A stretch of 64,000 nt of DNA, taken from NCBI GenBank assembly GCA_036657595.1, contig JAVXFZ010000003.1, positions 17,461-81,460 of the forward strand, given 5' to 3'. Within the stretch, counting starts at the first letter, position 1, and each line of letters begins with the position of its first letter. The notes beneath the pieces were generated by a model, which was not told the DNA's origin, did no database searches, and was given only the letters and a program-made list of their open reading frames with translations. Positions 7,941 to 14,761 of this stretch are shown here, piece by piece. Made by a program: the position numbers and the translations under genes. The stretch comes from Odoribacter sp036657595. Lineage in GTDB: Bacteria > Bacteroidota > Bacteroidia > Bacteroidales > Marinifilaceae.

Positions 7941-7991
7941 AATAAACACATTAGTGAAAAGACGAAACTCCTTTTCACTAATGCGTTTATT
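7941..7991. terminator. Bidirectional terminator
   Basis: A long near-perfect inverted repeat (7941-7961 with 7970-7991; CATTAGTGAAAAG pairs with CTTTTCACTAATG) lies between the convergent HU and outer-membrane-barrel genes, with A/T tracts on both sides. Confidence 0.8.
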
Positions 7992-8002
7992 CTACCAATA
8001 AA

Positions 8003-8674
8003 TCAATCACAATCACAATCTCCTATACGCAAAATGTCATAACTAATTGTTAAGCCCATCTGTAAAGGGAAAAGCCTTTCCCCCGAAATATATTTTGTTC
8101 TTATCACTTCCCGACAACCGGCACTCACCCGGCACATTACATTTAAATGCTTAACAACTCTCTGCTCATATCCGATCGTAATTCCCGCATTCCATTGTTC
8201 CATTTCCCTCGACAAATCCGGAATAAATGTATCTCCGGAAGTCTGATCTTCCATATTGACAGCAATATTTAATTTCCGATCGAATGCATACGTCCCATAA
8301 AAGCCAAATAAAACACTTGCCCGGTTACAATTCAACATATATTTTACATAAACCGGCAACTGGATTTGTTTTACATCAAAGCGAGCTGTCCACTCTCCCC
8401 GCGAATCATTCTGATTAAAAGTCATTTTATATTTCAATTCACTATAATTGATCTCACTTCCCAAAAACCATTTTCGGGTGAAAGGGATGGTCATTTTTAA
8501 TCCTCCCGTCGGACGTAAAGAAATGCCGGGTTGATGAAAAGAAGTCAACATACCAACCTCTCCCCCCACTTGTAAAGCAAAGGCAACATCATAGTCCACC
8601 CTCCTGACCAATTGTCCAAAATTCTCTGCGCTTATAGCAAAAAGTAACACACACAGCAATAAAAAACTTCTCAT
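8003..8674 (-). CDS. Outer-membrane beta-barrel protein
   Basis: From ATG 8674 this gives 223 residues: a signal peptide (MRSFLLLCVLLFAISAENFGQ), then alternating amphipathic strands typical of the small 8-strand Bacteroidetes outer-membrane proteins (GGEVGMLTSFHQPGISLRPTGGLKMTIPF, GSEINYSELKYKMTF, VKYMLNCNRASVLFGFYGTYAF, WNAGITIGYEQR). It ends unusually in DILRIGDCDCD rather than an aromatic residue. A TTG start eight codons earlier is possible but would precede the signal peptide. Function is unknown; the fold resembles PorT/OmpX-type barrels. It is convergent with HU and separated from the aspartokinase-like gene by a long inverted repeat. Confidence 0.75.
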   Translation of the reverse strand: MRSFLLLCVLLFAISAENFGQLVRRVDYDVAFALQVGGEVGMLTSFHQPGISLRPTGGLKMTIPFTRKWFLGSEINYSELKYKMTFNQNDSRGEWTARFDVKQIQLPVYVKYMLNCNRASVLFGFYGTYAFDRKLNIAVNMEDQTSGDTFIPDLSREMEQWNAGITIGYEQRVVKHLNVMCRVSAGCREVIRTKYISGERLFPLQMGLTISYDILRIGDCDCD

Positions 8675-8741
8675 AAATACATCTTTGGTAGGAACCAAAG
8701 GTACAAAAATAATAAAACGACAGCAACGTGTTTAATGTTTA

Positions 8742-8829
8742 GTGTTTAAAGCCTACACACAGCCTCCCTTTGTTCATTTGTTTAAACGATATAACCAAAG
8801 GAGAGAGGGTGTATATAGCCTTAAACGCC
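8742..8829. repeat. Large imperfect inverted repeat
   Basis: Arms of about 30 bases (GTGTTTAAAGCC...CCCTTTG at 8742-8772; CAAAGGAG...TTAAACGCC at 8796-8829) pair with several mismatches around an AT-rich loop that itself holds GTTTAAAC. It lies between the aspartokinase-like gene and the barrel gene, both on the minus strand. No U-tract follows, so it is not a typical terminator. Confidence 0.45.
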
Positions 8830-8880
8830 ACAACAATACATACGCCTTATGTGTTTACTCTAAAACACTGTCGATACCTT

Positions 8881-9531
8881 TTAAGCCACCTTCACCGACT
8901 GAAGAGCTGCTTCCAACACAGAAGCCGTCAGCGATAGCCCCACTCTTCCTAAAGAGATCGTATCGCCGGCTTTTGTTTTACCACAATATCCGGGAACAAC
9001 AGCCACCCCTTTCAGATCTTTAAACTCCCATTCGACAGCTCGACAACTATCCTCCCATAAAATCTCAGGAGCACCGAAATTACTATCTGTCAAGATAAAA
9101 TGACGAGAATCCCGCCAACAGGCATTATCAAAGAGCTTACTAAACAACAATGAAGCCAGTATATCTCCTTTCGAGAGGATATAATCTTTCATACACTGAG
9201 AGGCTGCTTTCAAAACAGCCACCTGATGCAATATATCGTATAAATCATCTAACTGCTCCTGCATCTCTGCCCGATACTCCTCTAACTTCTTCCCTGCCAA
9301 TAATTCAGTAGCCAAACACTCATAGATTTCCCTCAATTCATTAAATTCTTCCTCAAAGCCACAACCTTTTCGCAAGCTCAAAGAGTAAAGCAAACGCAAA
9401 CGAGGCATCGTACCTTTTAAAGCTGAAACAACCACTACACAGGGGACATTTTGATCTTTAATCATCTTTTTTATACCTGAAAGGGCTTCCCGATCTTGCA
9501 GGACAGCACCTTTAAATTTCATAACCAACAT
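8881..9531 (-). CDS. Truncated aspartokinase-like protein, probably non-catalytic
   Basis: This 216-residue protein follows the aspartokinase fold: LVMKFKGAVL where active enzymes have KFGGTSV, PCVVVVSALKGT (VVVSAxxG loop), a helical insert, ILSKGDILASLLFSKLF (SxGE region), HFILTDSNFGAPE, VAVVPGYCGKTKAGDTISLGRVGLSLTASVLEAAL (GFxGxxxxGxxTxLGRGGSDxTA). It stops just after this motif, where active enzymes continue with the TDVxGxxxxDPR segment, the rest of the kinase domain and ACT domains. Three catalytic motifs are altered (Gly to Lys in the first loop, SxGE to SKGD, RGGSD to RVGLS). The frame is open throughout and no remnant follows. It is preceded by a threonine-type attenuator, so a regulatory or binding role is more likely than kinase activity (inference). 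Confidence 0.7.
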   Translation of the reverse strand: MLVMKFKGAVLQDREALSGIKKMIKDQNVPCVVVVSALKGTMPRLRLLYSLSLRKGCGFEEEFNELREIYECLATELLAGKKLEEYRAEMQEQLDDLYDILHQVAVLKAASQCMKDYILSKGDILASLLFSKLFDNACWRDSRHFILTDSNFGAPEILWEDSCRAVEWEFKDLKGVAVVPGYCGKTKAGDTISLGRVGLSLTASVLEAALQSVKVA

Positions 9532-9562
9532 AGATTTTCAATTAAAAAATGAAACAAGTGAC

Positions 9563-9594
9563 AAAAAAACAGCTTTCCAATTCCCGATAACCTG
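9563..9594 (-). promoter_or_regulatory. Attenuator terminator before the aspartokinase-like gene
   Basis: On the minus strand CAGGTTATC (9594-9586) can pair with GGAAAGCTG (9578-9570), with two mismatches, followed by seven U (9569-9563). Its left arm contains GGTTAT (9592-9587), which can instead pair with ATAACC (9631-9626), eight bases after the leader stop codon. The pairings exclude each other. A ribosome reaching the stop would cover ATAACC and favour the terminator; one stalled at the Thr codons would leave ATAACC free and favour antitermination. Confidence 0.6.
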
Positions 9595-9639
9595 GATCAG
9601 GAGGGTATACAAAAATATACAGATTGGTTATATGACAAT

Positions 9640-9780
9640 TCAAACCCCCACAGGGGTCGTAGTTGTTGTAGTAGTGGTAGTGATGGTAGAAAGAGAGAGG
9701 AAAGAGACAGACACAAAAATATTGCCCGACTGTTGAACAGCCGAACCACTAAGGGCAATATGTTGTAATTCCATCTTCAT
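9640..9780 (-). CDS. Threonine-rich leader peptide of an attenuator
   Basis: This 46-codon ORF starts at ATG 9780 (alternative ATG 9774) and ends at TGA 9642-9640. Its C-terminus reads LSLSTITTTTTTTTTPVGV: ten Thr codons and one Ile codon within eleven positions (residues 32-42), using ACC, ACT, ACA and ACG. Runs of Thr/Ile codons are the hallmark of thr operon leader peptides such as E. coli ThrL, which sense charged threonyl-tRNA by ribosome stalling. A strong Bacteroidetes promoter lies upstream and a U-tract terminator downstream, before the aspartokinase-like gene. A hairpin within the ORF (9761-9753 with 9727-9719) could act as the pause site. Confidence 0.82.
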   Translation of the reverse strand: MKMELQHIALSGSAVQQSGNIFVSVSFLSLSTITTTTTTTTTPVGV

Positions 9781-9818
9781 CAGTCTATGACTTATCATTT
9801 ATGCTGACATAACTATAA

Positions 9819-9850
9819 CAAAGTTAGAATAAATAATTTGAATCGTCAAA
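9819..9850 (-). promoter_or_regulatory. Promoter of the Thr leader/aspartokinase-like transcript
   Basis: On the minus strand TTTG (9850-9847), 20 bases, then TAACTTTG (9826-9819): an exact match to the Bacteroidetes primary-sigma consensus TTTG-N19/20-TAnnTTTG. The start site would be near 9812, about 30 bases before the leader ATG. Confidence 0.8.
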
Positions 9851-9947
9851 GTTTTTTGACATTTTTTGACAAAAGAAATATGACAAATCAAAGCGATAGA
9901 CACACAAACAATAGACAGGGTGATGGAATTCACTACATTTTAGAAAT

Positions 9948-9978
9948 AAAAAAGCACTCCTGCTTGGAGTGCTTTTTT
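9948..9978 (-). terminator. Terminator closing the SusCD locus
   Basis: A perfect 13-bp stem (AAAAAAGCACTCC with GGAGTGCTTTTTT, 5-base loop) lies 22 bases after the stop of the last lipoprotein gene (minus strand). Both arms provide T-runs, so it can also work from the other side. Confidence 0.88.
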
Positions 9979-9999
9979 ATCTAAAACTACTGCTTTTTC

Positions 10000-10887
10000 C
10001 TATTTCTTTTCCGTTTCTTTTAATACCGTTGTTAAAACCATATCACAGAAACCCGTCATTTTTAATGATTCTATTCTTTTCTCTTTTACACCGGAAGTGA
10101 TAACAAAATCAGGTAGTCCTTCAACCTTTACAGAAGCCAATACATTCGGTGTTTTAGGAAGTAAGCCTAAATAAACGGCACATTCGACTAAATCTGCAGA
10201 ATAAAAGCCCAAATTTGTCAACAACATCAAATTCAAGTCAAAACTATAGTTATTATTCAAACCTGAAAGAGCACAATTCCCCATAACAGCTCCTTCTCCC
10301 TGATCCGGAGCCAACATACAATTTCCCAAATTACCATTTGCTACATAAGTCGTTGTAAAAAAAGGAATTTCTTCATTTACACCATCTTCATCCATATCAG
10401 CAAGCGCATCTATCTCCTTCAACTGATCTTTCTCATCATATTTAAAACTATACTCCACTTCCACTAATCCATCTGTATAGGATCTTTTTACATTCGTCAC
10501 ATATCCTTTCGCGTTCAAGGTGTATAAATTTATCATATCTCCTGCATTGGGATCATTGAAAGCAATCGTTACTTTCCCCGCTTCAAATTGCACCGGATAA
10601 ACTACCGGTGCGCCATTTTGACCTTTCGGAGTGTAGTTTCCCATTTTTATTTCTGTCACCACTCCAGCCGCATCTCTCTTCAAATCTACCTGTTTATAAA
10701 ATCCTTCACGACCTGCCTCGACACTATTTATCTTGATCGTATTCACCACCCAAAGCGAATCCTTTGCCACCGGCGGCATTTCAGTGTCATCTTTTTTAGT
10801 GTCATCGTCGTCATCTGAACATCCTGTCCATAAAGCACAGCTTAAGCCTAGCAAAAGCATTAGCATCCAAAAACTTGTTTTTTTCAT
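10000..10887 (-). CDS. Surface-type lipoprotein, last gene of the SusCD locus
   Basis: The protein has 295 residues. The signal peptide ends in a lipobox (LWTGC, cysteine 23), followed at once by SDDDDD. A run of acidic residues after the cysteine is a lipoprotein export signal for surface display in Bacteroidetes (established for the phylum; inferred here). The body is beta-rich and begins SLWVVNTIKINSVEAGREGFYKQVDLKRDAAGVVTEI, with no recognised catalytic motif. It looks like a ligand-binding or scaffold lipoprotein. It is the promoter-distal gene of the nine-gene operon and lies 27 bases after the gene before it. No enzyme function should be assumed. Confidence 0.75.
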   Translation of the reverse strand: MKKTSFWMLMLLLGLSCALWTGCSDDDDDTKKDDTEMPPVAKDSLWVVNTIKINSVEAGREGFYKQVDLKRDAAGVVTEIKMGNYTPKGQNGAPVVYPVQFEAGKVTIAFNDPNAGDMINLYTLNAKGYVTNVKRSYTDGLVEVEYSFKYDEKDQLKEIDALADMDEDGVNEEIPFFTTTYVANGNLGNCMLAPDQGEGAVMGNCALSGLNNNYSFDLNLMLLTNLGFYSADLVECAVYLGLLPKTPNVLASVKVEGLPDFVITSGVKEKRIESLKMTGFCDMVLTTVLKETEKK

Positions 10888-10914
10888 AGCTATAAAATTA
10901 AAAATTAAAAAAAA

Positions 10915-12144
10915 TCACTCTAATACAAACAATCCCACCATTCCGGAATTTACCCATTTCCCCCCTGTTAAGCGTTTCGATTGCACATCGTAGGTCAAGA
11001 TCGTTTCACGATCATCAATCGCATAGACCACCTTCTTCTGCTGCAAATACACCGGACTGGAAAAAGCAACATTGCTCAAGATTACTTCCGGTGTTAATTC
11101 AGAGAACAACCATTGAGTCGGATTCTCCGGTCGTAAAACATAAGTATCAATCACTCCCTTATCTCTATCAATCACCTTTTCACCAAAGAAATAAATAGCT
11201 CCTCCACAAACTTCCATTCGGAAATTTATCTCACTTTCACCACCGATTTCCCGAATTTCCGGATGGACCAAATCAAGCACCCAAACAAACTTACGGGTAT
11301 CACCGGCAAGATCACGTCCACTCATCACCAACGCTTCGTGAGCCTCATCATAAAGGAAAATCCCCTCATTAATTGTAATCAAACGCCCCACTCTATAGGA
11401 GAAATTCATTGTCTCGCGGAAAGTACCGTCCGCCCATTCCTTCATCCGGCATACCCCATCTGAATGCTGAATAATATACAAACGTCCTTTCATCCATCCC
11501 ATTGCCAAAAAACCTGCTATATCTTTTTGTAAAGTCTTATTGGTTTTTGTCCGGAAATCATAAGCACCAATCGTATAAAATTGACCTATTGGATAATCAT
11601 TCTGATCGTATTTTGTATAATAATTTGAATAATACCAAACACTATCCGCAACTACACCACCGCAAAAGGTATTTCCCCGTTCCAAAGAAAACAAAAGTTC
11701 TCCCTTCAGTTTTTTCGATATAGAAATCGGATAAACCTCCGAATTTTCTTCGCCCAAAACGCCATAGGCTTCTATGTCGCCTGCTGCTATCCCTTCACGA
11801 GTCAAATTGATTCCTCCAATCCGGTAAGTTTTATCTTTCTGATTCAAGATAATCACATAAAATCCGGTTTCCAACAAAGGCGTGCGAAACACCAACGATT
11901 CTTCTCCCCGAGTCACAATTTCGGTATCGAAAACATTCCCACCATTGAGTTGCAATTGAATCCGACAATCCTTATCAAATCCCTTCCCCTGCAAAGTAAT
12001 CTCATTTCCCGCCAACTCTTGCTTCGGAATTTGTAAACCCGTTATCGGCAGAAAAGGATCTGTTTCATCTGTTTTTACTTCATCTTCAGAGCAAGCGATG
12101 AACAGCATCATCACGAGTCCAAATAGAATAGTTGATTTCTTCAT
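10915..12144 (-). CDS. IPT/TIG-domain lipoprotein with propeller-like C-terminal region
   Basis: From ATG 12144 this gives 409 residues. A signal peptide with lipobox (MLFIACSEDE) carries acidic residues after the cysteine, suggesting surface exposure. Next comes an IPT/TIG Ig-like domain (PITGLQIPKQELAGNEITLQGKGFDKDCRIQLQLNG, about residues 30-115). The rest alternates WVLDLVHPEIREIGG-like and IYFFGEKVI-like strands that suggest a beta-propeller. TIG plus propeller lipoproteins recur in Bacteroidetes SusCD loci as surface ligand-binding partners. ATG 12144, preceded by GATAAACGT as in the thioredoxin gene, is preferred over a start 12 codons earlier. The cargo is not evident. Confidence 0.75.
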   Translation of the reverse strand: MKKSTILFGLVMMLFIACSEDEVKTDETDPFLPITGLQIPKQELAGNEITLQGKGFDKDCRIQLQLNGGNVFDTEIVTRGEESLVFRTPLLETGFYVIILNQKDKTYRIGGINLTREGIAAGDIEAYGVLGEENSEVYPISISKKLKGELLFSLERGNTFCGGVVADSVWYYSNYYTKYDQNDYPIGQFYTIGAYDFRTKTNKTLQKDIAGFLAMGWMKGRLYIIQHSDGVCRMKEWADGTFRETMNFSYRVGRLITINEGIFLYDEAHEALVMSGRDLAGDTRKFVWVLDLVHPEIREIGGESEINFRMEVCGGAIYFFGEKVIDRDKGVIDTYVLRPENPTQWLFSELTPEVILSNVAFSSPVYLQQKKVVYAIDDRETILTYDVQSKRLTGGKWVNSGMVGLFVLE

Positions 12145-12231
12145 ACGTTTATCATTTGTTTTTAAGTAACGCCGCATCATTATTGCGACATTTTAAACAA
12201 CTTCAGTCCATTGACTTTTATAACTCTCCTA

Positions 12232-13515
12232 TTATTCCGCTTCCAATCGTGTCACATAGCTCTGTATCATTGCCGACAATCCGGGATTATCAAATTGAAG
12301 AGAAACGGCATAAGCCTGTTTGTAACATTTCTTAGCCATTTCCGTGTTTTTCAGTCCCTTATAGCTATCACCGAGCATAATCAGACAATTCAGTTTATCA
12401 TCAACCGAAATCTCGTGTTGTGAAGCGGCGGTCAGCCATTCCACATATTTCGTACAGAATTTCGATGACATTTTATTATTGGTAGCTTCCGATAAGGCAT
12501 CCACCATCGACAAATAATCTCCGGCAGTGATAATATCTCCCAGATACTTCACATACTCATCCATCAATTCAAAATACTTATCTACATCCTTTTTGCTATA
12601 AAGATAATAATATCCGTCATTCAGGTATTTCAAGCCCGTATAAATATCCTTTCCGCCAAAATTCATCAGTGCTTCATACAGCTGTTTCATATCACCCCGA
12701 ATGTGTTCCATACTTTTCAGATAAGCCAAATCGCCTTTGCGGGCTTGATCTTGCATTAAAAACATGTGCAGAGAAAAGACAAATTTATACACATCGTCCT
12801 GCCCCACAGACTTCAGCACCTCGTCATAATGCCCCATAATATAATTCAACACCTCATCGTTCTCCGAGCTTTCCGTATGGTACAACATCAAAATCTTAAA
12901 ATCTTCCGGATTCATCCATTGGTCAATGGATTTTCTTTTCCGATAATCTTTATAAAGCCCCTCAATCCGTAAATCCCAACGATCCCGGTTACTTCCTTCC
13001 AAGCGCACCAAATATTCAGGCGCATCCAATAAAAGAGAACGCACCCATTCGTCTTGATTTTTATTCTGTTTCAACAACTCATATCTTTTCTCAAAGCTTA
13101 TTTGATCACCATTGGCAACGCGGGCAAACTTCATCAATTGCATTTTATCACAAGCTCCGACCTGTTTATTTAACACCTCTCCCGCCGGATTGAGGATCAA
13201 TAATGTCGGATAGGCCTGTACCTCGTATCTTTTCACTTCTTCTATAAAAGCCTTATCTTCCGCATTGATCTGATAAGATATCATCTTCCCATTAAAATAA
13301 GTGCCAATTTCCGCATCCTTAAAAACTCCGTTTGCCATCGCCTTACAAGGTCCACACCATACGGCATAAAAATCAACAAATACATTCTTTTGTTCTGACT
13401 GTGCCTTTTTCACTAACTCGGCAAAACTCCCCTGAAAAAATTCAATTCCTTGTCCCTGAGCTGTATTCACCAACAACAGAAGACCGATCATTCCATATAA
13501 AATTGTATGTTTCAT
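12232..13515 (-). CDS. Secreted thioredoxin-fold protein with long helical extension
   Basis: The 427 residues begin with a signal peptide (cleavage near residue 22). A thioredoxin domain follows at about 25-135, with VFVDFYAVWCGPCKAM (active-site Cys54 and Cys57) and a cis-proline loop (VQAYPTLLILN). About 290 residues of mostly helical, TPR-like sequence complete it (KLNCLIMLGDSYKGLKNTEMAKKCYKQAYAV near the end). It should act in the periplasm as a thiol-disulfide reductase or isomerase. Standing inside a SusCD locus, it probably helps fold or reduce the locus's own proteins or its cargo (inference). Both cysteines are intact, unlike the TlpA-like protein at 31510. Confidence 0.85.
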   Translation of the reverse strand: MKHTILYGMIGLLLLVNTAQGQGIEFFQGSFAELVKKAQSEQKNVFVDFYAVWCGPCKAMANGVFKDAEIGTYFNGKMISYQINAEDKAFIEEVKRYEVQAYPTLLILNPAGEVLNKQVGACDKMQLMKFARVANGDQISFEKRYELLKQNKNQDEWVRSLLLDAPEYLVRLEGSNRDRWDLRIEGLYKDYRKRKSIDQWMNPEDFKILMLYHTESSENDEVLNYIMGHYDEVLKSVGQDDVYKFVFSLHMFLMQDQARKGDLAYLKSMEHIRGDMKQLYEALMNFGGKDIYTGLKYLNDGYYYLYSKKDVDKYFELMDEYVKYLGDIITAGDYLSMVDALSEATNNKMSSKFCTKYVEWLTAASQHEISVDDKLNCLIMLGDSYKGLKNTEMAKKCYKQAYAVSLQFDNPGLSAMIQSYVTRLEAE

Positions 13516-13623
13516 ACGTTTATCACTTTATTATTTAAGTTTTTGACTTATTCTTACTTTCGCAAACTCCTTCGAATAAGCTATTTAAAATATTAAAATA
13601 TCGCCTAAATGATTTGATATCAT

Positions 13624-14052
13624 TTATATCACTTCAAAAGTAAAGGCATCCTTTATAATCTCACTGTACCCTTCATTATAGACCCGCACAGAAACAGTGT
13701 AATGTCCGGCGGTAATATCACTGACCAGAGGAAATTCCATTCGTCCCCCACCTCGAATCCTCAACAAATGTCGAAACAATTCGGCATTTCCCCCTTCTGT
13801 GGCTTTTACTTCTTCAATTTCATATAAAAGCGGTCCGGTTCCAATGACACCCTGTAACTTCGGACTCACCCAAGGAGCGACACCGTGTATGCGGAAAGCA
13901 TCCAAATTCTCATCCAACACCAAGCGGATCTTCATTGTATTCGGCACATACATCGCATTTTTTGTCTGCAAATATCCCACTGTCACTTCGTGGCAACCAG
14001 CCATCAACAGCATCCCCCATACAAAGGTGATAAGCATATATCTTTTCATCAT
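13624..14052 (-). CDS. Small lipoprotein of the SusCD locus
   Basis: From ATG 14052 this gives 142 residues: MMKRYMLITFVWGMLLMAGC (lipobox LMAGC), then a compact beta-rich body (NTMKIRLVLDENLDAFRIHGVAPWVSPKLQGVIGTGPLLYEIEEV) ending in an Ig-like strand pattern (GHYTVSVRVYNEGYSEIIKDAFTFEVI). The C-terminal part looks like a BACON/Ig-like or DUF-type surface domain, but I cannot name it. The start overlaps the TAA region of the FAS1 gene (stop at 14057-14059), indicating translational coupling. A start 15 codons earlier would place residues before the signal peptide and is rejected. Confidence 0.7.
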   Translation of the reverse strand: MMKRYMLITFVWGMLLMAGCHEVTVGYLQTKNAMYVPNTMKIRLVLDENLDAFRIHGVAPWVSPKLQGVIGTGPLLYEIEEVKATEGGNAELFRHLLRIRGGGRMEFPLVSDITAGHYTVSVRVYNEGYSEIIKDAFTFEVI

Positions 14053-14056
14053 ATTC

Positions 14057-14740
14057 TTATTGTTCAAATTGAAAAAATTGTCCCAAGAAATAAGCATCTG
14101 CTAAAGCGTGTACCACTCCGTTTTTAGCCTCCAGATTGGTCGTCGCTATATTTCCCAAATTATTGATAATAGTGATTCCATCCGCTTTTACAGAAGCGAT
14201 CTTCATCTCCACATCTCCCGCTTCCGGCACTCCGGCAAAAGGATTCCGAATCGTCCAACACCACAACTTATTTCCCCACTCTGTTGTCATCACAACTCCT
14301 CCTCCATTGTTAACACCTTCATCATCCTTTTCCAAACGTGGGACATCGTCCCGCATCGTAACCCCTAAAACCAAATGGCTTTTCACGAAAGAGTCGCACA
14401 ATGTTCGCGGCCATTCATTGATACAGGCATAAGCCTCTTTGTTGTAATTGACCACTTGTTCCGAAATATGATCCGGTTGACCCCAGTAAAAATATTTCTG
14501 AAAAGCAATATTCTTCGGACCGAAAAAAGTAATCTTTTGCGTTTCAAACAACGCCAACACTTCAGGACTGCATTTTTCGATGACTTTCGTAATCGAATCC
14601 CAATGTCCCCTATCTTGTTTCAAATACTCATAAATCGTCCCGTCATAATATCCTTTACAAGTACCGGTATCAATATAATTATATTTCGTTCCGCACGAAG
14701 ACATCAAAAAAACCGATATTATTAAAACTATCCCTTTCAT
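14057..14740 (-). CDS. Fasciclin (FAS1)-domain lipoprotein
   Basis: The 227 residues carry a lipobox (LMSSC, cysteine 16) and one FAS1 domain: TIYEYLKQDRGHWDSITKVIEK, ITFFGPKNIAF, DSFVKSHLVLGVTM, and the diagnostic NGVVHALADAYFLG near the C-terminus. FAS1 domains mediate adhesion or ligand binding; in Bacteroidetes they are frequent lipoprotein partners of SusCD pairs. It follows SusD by 21 bases and its stop overlaps the start region of the next lipoprotein gene, so it is in the operon. Function in this locus is unknown. Confidence 0.82.
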   Translation of the reverse strand: MKGIVLIISVFLMSSCGTKYNYIDTGTCKGYYDGTIYEYLKQDRGHWDSITKVIEKCSPEVLALFETQKITFFGPKNIAFQKYFYWGQPDHISEQVVNYNKEAYACINEWPRTLCDSFVKSHLVLGVTMRDDVPRLEKDDEGVNNGGGVVMTTEWGNKLWCWTIRNPFAGVPEAGDVEMKIASVKADGITIINNLGNIATTNLEAKNGVVHALADAYFLGQFFQFEQ

Positions 14741-14761
14741 ACGCTTCTTTTTTCTATTAAA

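Noticed and set aside
8700..8880. Possible frameshifted remainder of the aspartokinase or a homoserine dehydrogenase domain
   Set aside because: Minus-strand frames after the stop hold stops and no TDVxG or dehydrogenase motifs, so the gene simply ends.
9580..9610. TPP-riboswitch-like string (ACCCTCCTGATCCAGG..GGGA) in the aspartokinase leader
   Set aside because: It resembles the 3' part of the THI box, but the CTGAGA element and the paired 5' part are missing. The Thr-rich leader peptide explains the region better.
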